DNA of 60,913 nt from Burkholderia aenigmatica (GTDB lineage Bacteria > Pseudomonadota > Gammaproteobacteria > Burkholderiales > Burkholderiaceae): the NCBI RefSeq assembly GCF_902499175.1, contig NZ_CABVQC010000060.1:1-60913 (forward strand), written 5' to 3'. Both the position numbers and the translations under genes were made by a program. The notes below the pieces were generated by a model, which did no database searches, was not told the origin of the DNA, and saw only the letters and a list, made by a program, of their open reading frames with translations. Positions 32,899 through 44,637 of this stretch are shown here, in pieces (the stretch's first letter is position 1; the number at the start of each line of letters is the position of its first letter).

Positions 32899-34905
32899 GT
32901 GATTTCCCCGCTCGAAATGACCCTGCTGCTGCTGCTGGCCTCAGTGGTGGGCGTCGTCGTATTCCGCTCGTTGAACCTGCCGCCGATGCTCGGCTACCTG
33001 ACCGTCGGCATTCTGGTCGGTCCGCATGCGTTCGGCATCGCGGCAGATCTGGAACGAGCCGAGCATCTCGCGGAGTTCGGCGTGGTGTTCCTGATGTTTT
33101 CGATCGGCCTCGAATTCTCGCTGGCGAAGCTGAGGGCGATGCAGCGGCTCGTGTTCGGGCTCGGGTTGCTGCAGGTCGTCGCGACGCTCGTGCTCGCGCT
33201 CGTGCTCGGCATGCTGTTCGAGCACTGGGTACACATCACGTGGCAGGGCAGTATCGCGCTCGGCGGCGCGCTCGCGATGTCGTCGACGGCGATCGTGTCG
33301 AAGATGCTCGCCGAGCGGCTCGAGATCGAGACCGAGCATGGCCGCAACATCTTCGGCGTGCTGCTGTTCCAGGATCTCGCGGTGGTGCCGCTGCTGATCG
33401 TGATCGCCGCGTTCGGCGCCGAATCGTCGAAGGACCTCGCGATCACGCTCGGCTTCGCGGCCGTCAAGATCGTGATCGCGCTCACGCTGCTGCTGGTCAT
33501 CGGCCAGCGCTTCATGACGCGCTGGCTCAACGTCGTCGCGCGGCGACGCTCGCAGGAGCTGTTCGTGCTGAACCTGCTGCTCGTCACGCTCGGCGCCGCG
33601 TTCATCACCGACAAGTTCGGCCTGTCGCTCGCGCTCGGCGCGTTCATCGCGGGGATGCTGATCTCCGAGACGCCGTTCCGCCACCAGGTGGAGGAGGACA
33701 TCAAGCCGTTCCGCGACGTGCTGCTCGGCCTGTTCTTCGTGACCACGGGGATGCTGCTCGACCCGCGCGTGATCTGGGAGCACCCGTTCCTCGTGCTCGC
33801 GTTCTTCGTCGGGCAGATCCTGTTCAAGGGAACGATGATCGCCGGGCTCGCGCGGCTGTTCGGCGCGACGCCGGGCGTCGCGATGCGCACCGGCATCGGC
33901 CTCGCGCAGGCCGGCGAATTCGGCTTCGTGCTGTTGAACCTGATCCTCGACCGCCATCTCGTCGATGCGACGCTGCTGCAGGCGATCCTCGCGTCGATGC
34001 TGCTGTCGATGCTCGCCGCGCCGTTCCTGATCCAGAACGCCGACCGGATCGTGATGCGGCTGTCGTCGACCGAATGGATGCAGCAGTCGCTGCAGATGAC
34101 GCGGATCGCGACGCAGAGCCTCAAGCAGCGCGGCCACGTGATCATCTGCGGCTACGGCCGCGCGGGCCAGAACCTGGCGCGGATGCTCGAACAGGAAGGC
34201 ATTTCGTACGTCGCGCTCGACCTCGACCCCGATCGCGTCAGCGCGGCCGGCGCGGCCGGCGAATCGGTCGTGTTTGGCGACGCGGCGCGCCGCGAGTCGC
34301 TGCTCGCGGCCGGTATCCACCGCGCGGCGGCGGTCGCGATCACCTATGCGAACACGCCGTCCGCGCTGCGCGTGCTGCATCACGTGCACGAACTCGAGCC
34401 GACGCTGCCCGCGATCGTGCGTACCGTCGACGATGCCGATCTCGAGAAGCTGCTCGCGGCCGGCGCGACCGAGGTGATTCCGGAGATCGTCGAGGGCAGC
34501 CTGATGCTCGCGTCGCACACGCTGGTGCTGGTCGGCGTGCCGATGCGCAAGGTCGTGCGGCGCGTCGAGGAGATGCGCGACGAACGCTACAGCCTGTTGC
34601 GCGGCTATTTCCGCGGGGCGGACGATGCGGACGACGACGACCACGAGCAGGTGCGGCTACAATCGGTGCCGGTCGATGCGCGCGCGGACGCGGTCGGGCG
34701 TTCGCTGGAAGAACTGGGGCTGTATGCGCTCGGGTTGGAAGTCACGGCGATCCGCCGGCACGGCATCCGCGGCGTCGAACCCGATCCGCAGACCAAGCTG
34801 CGCGCGAGCGACATCGTCGTGCTGCGCGGGCTGCCCGAGGCGCTCGCGCTCGCGGAGGAGCGGCTGTCGCGCCATCGGCGCGATCCGCCGGCCGCAGCCG
34901 CCTGA
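32899..34905 (+). CDS. KefB-type monovalent cation:proton antiporter (CPA2 family)
   Basis: Membrane antiporter or glutathione-gated efflux type system for potassium or sodium against protons. 668 residues. About 12 helices in residues 1-390, with GPHAFGIAAD and the CPA2 core LSLALGAFIAGMLISETPF. An RCK/TrkA-N NAD-binding domain (VIICGYGRAGQNLARML, about 412) follows, then a TrkA-C domain to the end. The GTG at 32899 is preferred because GAGGAC lies about 10 bases upstream; an earlier in-frame GTG at 32869 precedes this site. The exact ion is not predictable. Confidence 0.9.
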   Translation: MISPLEMTLLLLLASVVGVVVFRSLNLPPMLGYLTVGILVGPHAFGIAADLERAEHLAEFGVVFLMFSIGLEFSLAKLRAMQRLVFGLGLLQVVATLVLALVLGMLFEHWVHITWQGSIALGGALAMSSTAIVSKMLAERLEIETEHGRNIFGVLLFQDLAVVPLLIVIAAFGAESSKDLAITLGFAAVKIVIALTLLLVIGQRFMTRWLNVVARRRSQELFVLNLLLVTLGAAFITDKFGLSLALGAFIAGMLISETPFRHQVEEDIKPFRDVLLGLFFVTTGMLLDPRVIWEHPFLVLAFFVGQILFKGTMIAGLARLFGATPGVAMRTGIGLAQAGEFGFVLLNLILDRHLVDATLLQAILASMLLSMLAAPFLIQNADRIVMRLSSTEWMQQSLQMTRIATQSLKQRGHVIICGYGRAGQNLARMLEQEGISYVALDLDPDRVSAAGAAGESVVFGDAARRESLLAAGIHRAAAVAITYANTPSALRVLHHVHELEPTLPAIVRTVDDADLEKLLAAGATEVIPEIVEGSLMLASHTLVLVGVPMRKVVRRVEEMRDERYSLLRGYFRGADDADDDDHEQVRLQSVPVDARADAVGRSLEELGLYALGLEVTAIRRHGIRGVEPDPQTKLRASDIVVLRGLPEALALAEERLSRHRRDPPAAAA

Positions 34906-34945
34906 GCCCGTGCTCGGATTGATAACCTGACCCGTATTTACTCGA

Positions 34946-34978
34946 AACGGTGCCCGATCTTCGCGCACCGTTTTTTTT
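34946..34978 (+). terminator. Terminator-like hairpin directly in front of apt
   Basis: CGGTGC and GCACCG form a 6-base stem (plus A-T extensions) with an 11-base loop, followed by eight T. The apt ribosome-binding site GGAG begins right after the T-run. It can end the antiporter transcript, but any apt mRNA starting upstream must contain it. Confidence 0.8.
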
Positions 34979-34988
34979 GGAGAGTTTC

Positions 34989-35555
34989 ATGCCGCATTCG
35001 TCGTCGGGCGCACCGCTCGATCCGGTCGCCTTCATCCACAGCCAGATCCGCACGGTGCCGGACTGGCCGCAGCCGGGCGTGATGTTCCGCGACATTACGA
35101 CGCTGCTGCAGAGCCCGAAGGCGCTGCGCATCCTCGTCGACCTGTTCGTCGAACGCTATGTCGATGCGAAGCTCGACTATGTCGCGGGCCTCGACGCGCG
35201 CGGCTTCATCATCGCGCCGATCGTCGCATACGAACTGAGCGTCGGCTTCGTGCCGATCCGCAAGGTCGGCAAGCTGCCGTACAAGACGCGCTCGGAATCG
35301 TACAACCTCGAATACGGCAGCGCGACGGTCGAGATTCATGAAGATGCGTGCCGCCCCGGCGACCGCGTGATCATCATGGACGACCTGATCGCGACCGGCG
35401 GCACGATGATGGCGGGGCGCAACCTGCTGCAGCGGCTCGGCGCGGAAGTGGTCGAAGGCGCGGCGATCATCGGCCTGCCCGATCTCGGCGGCTCGGCGCT
35501 GCTGCGCAACGCGGGACTGCCGGTTTATACCGTCACCGAATTCGCCGGCCACTGA
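34989..35555 (+). CDS. apt: Adenine phosphoribosyltransferase
   Basis: Salvages adenine to AMP with PRPP. 188 residues. Signatures: FRDITTLLQSPKALRILVDL, GLDARGFIIAPIVAYEL, and the PRPP loop VIIMDDLIATGGTM. GGAGAG lies 4-9 bases upstream of the ATG. The ribosome-binding site starts immediately after a hairpin plus T8, leaving no room for a promoter between them. Confidence 0.96.
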   Translation: MPHSSSGAPLDPVAFIHSQIRTVPDWPQPGVMFRDITTLLQSPKALRILVDLFVERYVDAKLDYVAGLDARGFIIAPIVAYELSVGFVPIRKVGKLPYKTRSESYNLEYGSATVEIHEDACRPGDRVIIMDDLIATGGTMMAGRNLLQRLGAEVVEGAAIIGLPDLGGSALLRNAGLPVYTVTEFAGH

Positions 35556-35605
35556 ACGCCGGCCAGCCTGAATCCACCTGAGTTCACGTTAGCAGCGAGG
35601 TCACG

Positions 35606-36220
35606 ATGCCCAACTTCATGCTGTTTCTCGCCACGTCGATCGCGATTACGTTCGCGCCGGGTCCCGACAACCTGCAGGTGCTCGCTCGCGGCATCTCGCA
35701 GGGCCGCGCGGCCGGCTTCGTCGCCGCGCTCGGCTTCACCGCCGGGATCCTGTTTCACACGACGCTCGCGGCGCTCGGCGTCGCGGCCGTGCTGCGTTCG
35801 TCGCCGGTCGCGTTCGAGATCCTGAAGCTCGCGGGCGCCGCGTACCTCGTGTGGATCGGCATCAAGGCGCTGCGCAGCCAGGGCCTCGCGAACGCGCACG
35901 AGCGTCCGCCGCAGCCGCTCGGCACGATCTTCCGGCAGAGCGTGATCGGCAACCTGATGAACCCGAAGGTCACGCTGTTCTTCGTCGTGTTCCTGCCGCA
36001 GTTCGTCGATCCGCACGGCGGGCAGAGCGTGACGCTGCAGATGTTCGAGCTCGGCGCGCTGTTCATGCTGCAGACGGCCGCGATCTTTTCGCTGTTCGGC
36101 GTCGGCGCGGGCATGATCGGCGCGTGGTTGAAGCGCCGCCCGAAGGCCGGCGTGTGGCTCGACCGGATCGCCGGCGCGACGTTCATCGCGATCGGCATCC
36201 GCGTGGCGTTGAAGGACTGA
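35606..36220 (+). CDS. LysE/RhtB family exporter
   Basis: Inner-membrane exporter of the LysE superfamily, which expels amino acids or related metabolites. 204 residues, six predicted helices. Family motif at the start: FLATSIAITFAPGPDNLQVL; also GNLMNPKVTLFFVVFLPQFV. Fifty bases after apt and 6 bases before the NUDIX gene. Substrate unknown. Confidence 0.92.
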   Translation: MPNFMLFLATSIAITFAPGPDNLQVLARGISQGRAAGFVAALGFTAGILFHTTLAALGVAAVLRSSPVAFEILKLAGAAYLVWIGIKALRSQGLANAHERPPQPLGTIFRQSVIGNLMNPKVTLFFVVFLPQFVDPHGGQSVTLQMFELGALFMLQTAAIFSLFGVGAGMIGAWLKRRPKAGVWLDRIAGATFIAIGIRVALKD

Positions 36221-36226
36221 TAGACG

Positions 36227-37093
36227 ATGACGTTTCCGTGCATTGCGGCCGCGCGCCGCTTCGATCCGGCCGCGCACCTGCGTTTCGAGATCGCCGGCCA
36301 GGCGGTCGGCTGGGTGCGTCGCCAGGACGTCGCGATGCTTGCCCGCTGGCCCGACGTGTTCGAGCTGACCGACGAGCGCGTCGTGCTGTCGGCGCGCTAC
36401 GACTCGGTCGATGCGCGCAGCATGGCGCTGGCGAGCGCGATCGGCGCGCTCGCGGCCGAAGGCGCGATTCCCGGCTGGCGCGACGAGATCTACGCGATCC
36501 GCAACCGCTTCGACGATCCGCCGCTCGCGTACATCGAGCGCGCCGCGTCGCGCTTCTTCGGCACACAGACTTACGCGGTGCATCTGAACGGCATCGTAGA
36601 ATATGCGGTTGCACCGGGCGAGCTGTCTGCGGCGGCTGTCCCGCAGATGTGGCTCGGCCGCCGCAGCGAGACCAAGGCGACCGACCCCGGCATGCTCGAC
36701 AACGTCGTTGCCGGTGGCATCGGCTGGGGCCTGGGCGTTCACGAGACGCTCGCGAAGGAATGCTGGGAAGAAGCCGGCATTCCGGCCGAACTGGCGGCGC
36801 GCGCGATCGCGGGCCGCGCGGTGCAGGTGCTGTGCTCGCTGCCGGAAGGCACGCAGTCCGAACTGATCTTCGTGTACGACCTGCCGTTGCCGCGCGACTT
36901 CGCGCCGCGCAACCAGGACGGCGAAGTGGCCGAGCACCTGCTGGCCGGTGTGCCCGAGGTGATCGGCTGGCTGCGCGACGGCCGCGCGACGATGGATGCG
37001 AGCCTCGCGACGCTCGACACGCTGCTGCGCCATCGCTGGATCCCGGCGGCCGACGCGGCGGGTATCGACGCACTGTTCGCACCGGCCGCGTGA
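36227..37093 (+). CDS. DUF4743 / NUDIX hydrolase family protein
   Basis: 288 residues. The N-terminal half resembles the DUF4743 domain found fused to NUDIX domains in thiamine-pyrophosphate-related hydrolases. The C-terminal NUDIX box reads HETLAKECWEEAGI, with Lys where Arg of the RExxEE core is usual; GGIGWGLG precedes it. Eukaryotic relatives (Tnr3 C-terminal type) clean up oxidised thiamine phosphates, a plausible but untested role here. It follows the LysE-type gene by 6 bases. Confidence 0.82.
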   Translation: MTFPCIAAARRFDPAAHLRFEIAGQAVGWVRRQDVAMLARWPDVFELTDERVVLSARYDSVDARSMALASAIGALAAEGAIPGWRDEIYAIRNRFDDPPLAYIERAASRFFGTQTYAVHLNGIVEYAVAPGELSAAAVPQMWLGRRSETKATDPGMLDNVVAGGIGWGLGVHETLAKECWEEAGIPAELAARAIAGRAVQVLCSLPEGTQSELIFVYDLPLPRDFAPRNQDGEVAEHLLAGVPEVIGWLRDGRATMDASLATLDTLLRHRWIPAADAAGIDALFAPAA

Positions 37094-37166
37094 CGCGTGC
37101 CGCGCACGCAGCCTGGCGGCGCGAACGGGCAATTTGACGAATACGGAAACGAAGGGAGTAGCGGTC

Positions 37167-38051
37167 ATGCCGACCGATCACAGCTTTATCTTGAAACTGT
37201 CGTGCCCCGACCGGCACGGCATCGTCCATGCGGTCTCGGGCTTCCTGTTCGAGCGCAGCAACAACATCCTCGATTCGGCGCAGTTCGGCGACAGCCGCAC
37301 CAGCGAATTCTTCATGCGCGTGCACTTCGAGCAGGACGGCGGCGGCGTGGATGCCGCCACGGCGCTCGACACGCTGCGCCGGGAGTTCGCGCCGCTCGCG
37401 GAGCAGTTCTCGATGCGCTGGGAAATGCACGACGCGGCCGTGAAGCCGCGCGTCGTGATCATGGTGTCGAAGATCGGCCATTGCCTGAACGACCTGCTGT
37501 TCCGCTATCGCACCGGCCAGCTGCCGATCGAGATCCCGGCGATCGTGTCGAACCACAAGGAGTTCTACCAGCTCGCCGCGAGCTACAACATCCCGTTCCA
37601 TCACTTCCCGCTGATCGGCGGCTCGTCCGACGCCGCGAAGGCCGCGCAGGAAGCACGCGTGCTGGAAGTGATCGACGAGCATCGGGCCGATCTCGTCGTG
37701 CTCGCGCGCTACATGCAGATCCTGTCGCCGAATATGTGCCAGCAGCTCGCCGGCCGCGCGATCAACATCCACCATTCGTTCCTGCCGAGCTTCAAGGGCG
37801 CGAAGCCGTACTACCAGGCGTTCGATCGTGGCGTGAAGCTGATCGGTGCGACTGCGCACTACGTGACGACCGATCTCGACGAAGGCCCGATCATCGAGCA
37901 GGAAGTCGAGCGCGTCGATCACAGCATGACGCCCGACCAGTTGACCGCGATCGGCCGCGACGTCGAATGCGTGACGCTTGCGCGCGCGGTGAAGTGGCAC
38001 GTCGAGCACCGGATCGTGCTGAACGGGACGAAGACGGTCGTGTTCCGCTGA
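37167..38051 (+). CDS. purU: Formyltetrahydrofolate deformylase
   Basis: Hydrolyses 10-formyl-THF to formate and THF, balancing one-carbon pools. 294 residues: an N-terminal ACT domain (SFILKLSCPDRHGIVHAVSG) and a formyltransferase-like catalytic domain with INIHHSFLPSFKGAKPYYQA and TAHYVTTDLDEGPIIEQ. AAGGGAG precedes the ATG. It ends 29 bases before a tandem repeat and a shared terminator. Confidence 0.96.
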   Translation: MPTDHSFILKLSCPDRHGIVHAVSGFLFERSNNILDSAQFGDSRTSEFFMRVHFEQDGGGVDAATALDTLRREFAPLAEQFSMRWEMHDAAVKPRVVIMVSKIGHCLNDLLFRYRTGQLPIEIPAIVSNHKEFYQLAASYNIPFHHFPLIGGSSDAAKAAQEARVLEVIDEHRADLVVLARYMQILSPNMCQQLAGRAINIHHSFLPSFKGAKPYYQAFDRGVKLIGATAHYVTTDLDEGPIIEQEVERVDHSMTPDQLTAIGRDVECVTLARAVKWHVEHRIVLNGTKTVVFR

Positions 38052-38079
38052 TTCGTCGGGCGCTGGACAGCCGGCTGCG

Positions 38080-38124
38080 GGATGGCCGGCCCCCGGATGG
38101 CCGGCCCCCGGATCGCCGGCCGCC
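38080..38124. repeat. Three tandem copies of a 15-base GC-rich unit
   Basis: GGATGGCCGGCCCCC occurs twice exactly, then once as GGATCGCCGGCCGCC. It lies in the purU 3' untranslated region just ahead of the terminator. Each unit holds the palindrome GGCCGGCC or a variant, so the repeat can fold on itself. Probably a slippage-prone minisatellite. Confidence 0.85.
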
Positions 38125-38130
38125 ACAAAC

Positions 38131-38168
38131 AAAAACGCCGCGCCCTTCACGGGGCGCGGCGTTTTTTT
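38131..38168. terminator. Bidirectional terminator between purU and the AI-2E permease gene
   Basis: ACGCCGCGCCC and GGGCGCGGCGT form an 11-base stem, with five A before it and seven T after it. It serves both convergent genes. Confidence 0.92.
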
Positions 38169-38192
38169 ATCGCTTCTGACGCGCGGGCTGTT

Positions 38193-39278
38193 TCAGATCA
38201 GCCGCAGCAGGTACAGCTCGCGCTTCAGGTACGCATAGAAGATCGGCGCGGCGATCACGCCCGGCAGCCCGAACGCGGCTTCCATGATCAGCATCGCGAG
38301 CAGCAGCTCCCACGCGCGCGACTCGATCTGGCCGCCGATGATCTTCGCGTTCAGGAAGTATTCGAGCTTGTGGATGATGATGAGGAACGCCAGCGATGCG
38401 ATCGCGGTGCCCATGCTGACCGACAGCGACACGGCGACGATCAGCGTGTTCGAGATCAGGTTGCCGATCACGGGCAGCAGGCCGACGATGAACGTGACGA
38501 GCACGAGCGTTTTCGACAGCGGCAGCCGCTGGTGGAAGATCGGCAGGGCGACGAGCAGGTAGATGCCGGTGAACATCGCGTTGATCGCCGAGATCTTGAT
38601 CTGCGCGAACACGATCCGGCGGAAGGCGTCGGCGAAGCGCGACACGCGCGTGACAAGTGCAGTGGACAGCGGCCGGCGCACCTTGCCGTGCTCGACGCCG
38701 ATCGCGATCATCGCGCCGATGATCATGCCGAACAGCACGTGGCCGAAGCCGCGCGCGACGCTCTTGCCGCTTTGCTGGAGCTGGTCCATGTGCGAATGCA
38801 TCAGCACGGCCGCCTTGGTCTTCATCTGCTCGACGTCGACGGGCAGCAGGTTCGCGATCCAGGCCGGCGTGCGGGCGCGGGTCTGCTCGACGATCTGCAT
38901 CAGCTGGTCGAGCAGGCTTTGCAGGTTCGGCACTGTGCGTTCGAAGTGTTCGATGATGCCGATCGTCAGGCCCGTCAGCCCGCCGACGATCGCGATCGCC
39001 AGCAGCACGACGGCGACCCAGCGCGCGCGCATGCTCGTGGTGTGGCGTTCGATCACGGGGGCGATCGTGTGGATCAGCTGGTAGACGAGCAGGCCGGCCA
39101 GCAGCCCGCCGAGCAGCTTGAGCTCGATCACGAGCCACATCGCGACGATCGCAAACACATAGCTGCCGATCTCGAGTGCCGACAGCTTCGGCAGGCTGAA
39201 ATCGCTCGTCAGCCGCACGCTGCGCAGGTGCGGTTCGCGATTCTGCGCATCGCGAGACGAGTCGGGTTGCTTCTCCAT
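38193..39278 (-). CDS. AI-2E family transporter (PerM-like permease)
   Basis: Polytopic inner-membrane protein of 361 residues with about eight helices. The family includes AI-2 exporters and sodium/proton antiporters, so substrate is uncertain. Conserved parts: IGSYVFAIVAMWLVIELKLL and the C-terminal GLPGVIAAPIFYAYLKREL. The ATG at 39278 (MEKQPDSS) was preferred over one 27 bases upstream because AGGA lies 9 bases before it. Stands alone downstream of uvrA. Confidence 0.87.
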   Translation of the reverse strand: MEKQPDSSRDAQNREPHLRSVRLTSDFSLPKLSALEIGSYVFAIVAMWLVIELKLLGGLLAGLLVYQLIHTIAPVIERHTTSMRARWVAVVLLAIAIVGGLTGLTIGIIEHFERTVPNLQSLLDQLMQIVEQTRARTPAWIANLLPVDVEQMKTKAAVLMHSHMDQLQQSGKSVARGFGHVLFGMIIGAMIAIGVEHGKVRRPLSTALVTRVSRFADAFRRIVFAQIKISAINAMFTGIYLLVALPIFHQRLPLSKTLVLVTFIVGLLPVIGNLISNTLIVAVSLSVSMGTAIASLAFLIIIHKLEYFLNAKIIGGQIESRAWELLLAMLIMEAAFGLPGVIAAPIFYAYLKRELYLLRLI

Positions 39279-39482
39279 CGTGGATTCCTGTCGTTCGTGT
39301 GTCATGCCGCGGAATGCGCGGCAGAGCCGTGTTCGCCCGGCGCCGCACCGGATTGGTGCGCACGGCGAACCTTACGACCGTAAAGTATAGCCGCCATTAT
39401 GGTCCGCAACGGGGCCGTTTGGCGCATGGTGTAAACGCAGAAGGGAAAACGAGAAGAGGCCGGTTGTACGGTGCGCAGCGGC

Positions 39483-39506
39483 GCGCGCGGCCGGGCGGCC
39501 GCGCGC
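39483..39506. repeat. Strong 10-base-pair hairpin 3' of uvrA
   Basis: GCGCGCGGCC and GGCCGCGCGC pair perfectly around GGGC, 21 bases past the uvrA stop codon. No T-run follows on either strand, so it is not a standard terminator. It may stabilise or end the uvrA message with other factors. Confidence 0.6.
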
Positions 39507-39527
39507 GGGAGGGGCGGGCGGGACGCG

Positions 39528-42413
<2,886 letters not shown>

Positions 42414-42676
42414 GAACCTGGCGAAAATGGAGGGAACCAAACCTGCTACTATAACGGCTTTTCGAGGCCGTCGTTTGGGGCCCCCAGCCTTAGCAGCAGG
42501 TGGCAGCAAGGTGGCACCTGCGCCGGGAAAGCGGCCGCGCCGCGTGGTTCCGGGTGGCCTGCGGGCTGCCTGAATCCTGCCCCGACGTGTCGCCCGCCAA
42601 GCCCCCGGGCCGCTGGTCCTGATCTTCCGCCGCCCGGTGTCGGGCGGACATTCCGATCATTCGAAATTCATTCCCG

Positions 42677-43864
42677 ATGTCCAATCCGTCTGCCACGTCT
42701 TCCCGCATGACCGCGCCCGAATTGCGCGCGACCACGTCGCTCGCGGCGATCTTCGCGCTGCGCATGCTCGGCCTGTTCATGATCATGCCGGTGTTCTCGG
42801 TCTACGCGAAAACCATCCCGGGCGGCGACAACGTGCTGCTCGTCGGTATCGCGCTCGGGGCCTACGGCGTCACGCAGTCGCTGTTCTATATCTTCTACGG
42901 CTGGGCGTCCGACAAGTTCGGCCGCAAGCCGGTGATCGCTACCGGCCTCGTGATCTTCGCGATCGGCAGCTTCGTCGCCGCGTCCGCGCACGACATCACG
43001 TGGATCATCGTCGGCCGGGTGATCCAGGGGATGGGCGCGGTGTCGTCCGCGGTGCTCGCGTTCATCGCCGACCTGACCTCCGAGCAGAACCGCACGAAGG
43101 CGATGGCGATGGTCGGCGGGTCGATCGGCGTGTCGTTCGCGGTCGCGATCGTCGGCGCGCCGATCGTGTTCCACTGGGTCGGGATGAGCGGGTTGTTCGC
43201 GATCGTCGGCGTGCTGTCGATCCTCGCGATCGGCGTCGTGCTGTGGATCGTGCCCGACGCGGCGAAGCCCGTGCACGTGCCGGCACCGTTCGCCGAGGTG
43301 CTGCACAACGTCGAACTGCTGCGCCTGAACTTCGGCGTGCTGGTGCTGCATGCGACGCAGACGGCGCTGTTCCTCGTCGTGCCGCGCCTGCTGGTCGATG
43401 GCGGCCTGCCGGTCGCCTCGCACTGGAAGGTCTACCTGCCGGTGATGGGGCTCGCATTCGTGATGATGGTCCCGGCGATCATCGTCGCGGAAAAACGGGG
43501 CAAGATGAAGCCGGTGCTGCTCGGCGGCATCCTGGCTATCCTGATCGGCCAATTGTTGTTGGGCAGCGCGCCGCATACCATCCTGATGGTGGCGGCGATT
43601 CTTTTCGTGTACTTCCTGGGTTTCAACATCCTGGAAGCGTCGCAGCCGTCGCTCGTATCGAAGCTCGCGCCCGGCTCGCGCAAGGGCGCGGCCACGGGCG
43701 TCTACAACACCACGCAGTCGATCGGGCTCGCGCTCGGCGGCATCGTGGGCGGCTGGCTGTTGAAGCACGGTGGCGCCAATACGGTGTTCTTCACCTGCTC
43801 AGGGCTCGTTGCCGCGTGGCTTATAATCGCGGCCAGCATGAAAGCGCCGCCGCGCAAGGCCTGA
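42677..43864 (+). CDS. Major facilitator superfamily transporter
   Basis: 395 residues, 12 predicted helices. The loop between helices 2 and 3 carries the MFS motif GWASDKFGRKPVIATGL. Similar in arrangement to YajR-type drug/proton antiporters but without their extra C-terminal domain. Located between uvrA and ssb, a frequent position in betaproteobacteria. Substrate unknown. Confidence 0.9.
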   Translation: MSNPSATSSRMTAPELRATTSLAAIFALRMLGLFMIMPVFSVYAKTIPGGDNVLLVGIALGAYGVTQSLFYIFYGWASDKFGRKPVIATGLVIFAIGSFVAASAHDITWIIVGRVIQGMGAVSSAVLAFIADLTSEQNRTKAMAMVGGSIGVSFAVAIVGAPIVFHWVGMSGLFAIVGVLSILAIGVVLWIVPDAAKPVHVPAPFAEVLHNVELLRLNFGVLVLHATQTALFLVVPRLLVDGGLPVASHWKVYLPVMGLAFVMMVPAIIVAEKRGKMKPVLLGGILAILIGQLLLGSAPHTILMVAAILFVYFLGFNILEASQPSLVSKLAPGSRKGAATGVYNTTQSIGLALGGIVGGWLLKHGGANTVFFTCSGLVAAWLIIAASMKAPPRKA

Positions 43865-43965
43865 ACTTACTTCGGGCAGGCACCGGCGGCGTTCGCCGGC
43901 TTGCCCGGCGGGCCGCACCGACAGCATGCGCGGGCGGCCCGGCATCGAATTTACTGGAGAAACAC

Positions 43966-44517
43966 ATGGCATCCGTCAACAAGGTCATCCTCGTCGGCAA
44001 TCTCGGCGCCGATCCTGAAGTCCGTTACCTGCCGAGCGGCGACGCGGTTGCGAACATCCGTCTCGCGACGACCGACCGTTACAAGGACAAGGCGAGCGGC
44101 GATTTCAAGGAAATGACCGAGTGGCATCGCGTCGCGTTCTTCGGTCGTCTGGCGGAAATCGTCAGCGAATACCTGAAGAAGGGCTCGTCGGTCTATATCG
44201 AGGGCCGCATCCGCACGCGCAAGTGGCAGGGCCAGGACGGCCAGGATCGTTACTCGACCGAAATCGTCGCGGATCAGATGCAGATGCTCGGCGGCCGCGG
44301 CGGTGCGGGCGGCGGCGGCGGTGGTGACGAAGGCGGTTACGGCGGCGGCTACGGTGGTGGCGGCGGCGGCCGTGGCGAGCAGATGGAGCGCGGCGGTGGC
44401 GGCGGCGGTCGTGCCGGCGGCGCACCGCGTGGCGGTGCAGGCGGCGGCGCGCAGAGCCGTCCGAGCGCACCGGCAGGCGGCGGCTTCGACGAGATGGACG
44501 ACGATATCCCGTTCTGA
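43966..44517 (+). CDS. ssb: Single-stranded DNA-binding protein
   Basis: Coats single-stranded DNA in replication and repair. 183 residues: the OB fold (1-110) starts MASVNKVILVGNLGADPEVR. A long glycine-rich linker (about 113-165) follows, and the conserved acidic tip DDDIPF recruits partner proteins. CTGGAGAAAC precedes the ATG. A terminator follows after 60 bases. Confidence 0.97.
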   Translation: MASVNKVILVGNLGADPEVRYLPSGDAVANIRLATTDRYKDKASGDFKEMTEWHRVAFFGRLAEIVSEYLKKGSSVYIEGRIRTRKWQGQDGQDRYSTEIVADQMQMLGGRGGAGGGGGGDEGGYGGGYGGGGGGRGEQMERGGGGGGRAGGAPRGGAGGGAQSRPSAPAGGGFDEMDDDIPF

Positions 44518-44577
44518 TCGGCAAGCCGGCATCCAGCATCACGATGGGCCCGAATGTCCGAGTCAAGCCAGTTGCTT

Positions 44578-44601
44578 GGCCCGGGTCTTCGGGCCTTGTT
44601 T
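44578..44601 (+). terminator. Terminator after ssb
   Basis: GGCCCG and CGGGCC stem with a 6-base loop, followed by TTGTTT. It lies between ssb and the mug-aag pair, 37 bases before the mug start. Confidence 0.75.
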
Positions 44602-44637
44602 CGTTTACGTCGATGTTTCTTGCGCGCCAGGCAAACC

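Noticed and set aside
38080..38124. Short repeats as a possible CRISPR
   Set aside because: Repeats are directly adjacent with no unique spacers, only three copies, and no cas genes in the window.
42414..42676. LexA/SOS box between uvrA and the MFS gene
   Set aside because: The best candidate (CTG followed 9 bases later by CGG) does not match CTGT-N8-ACAG; no claim made.
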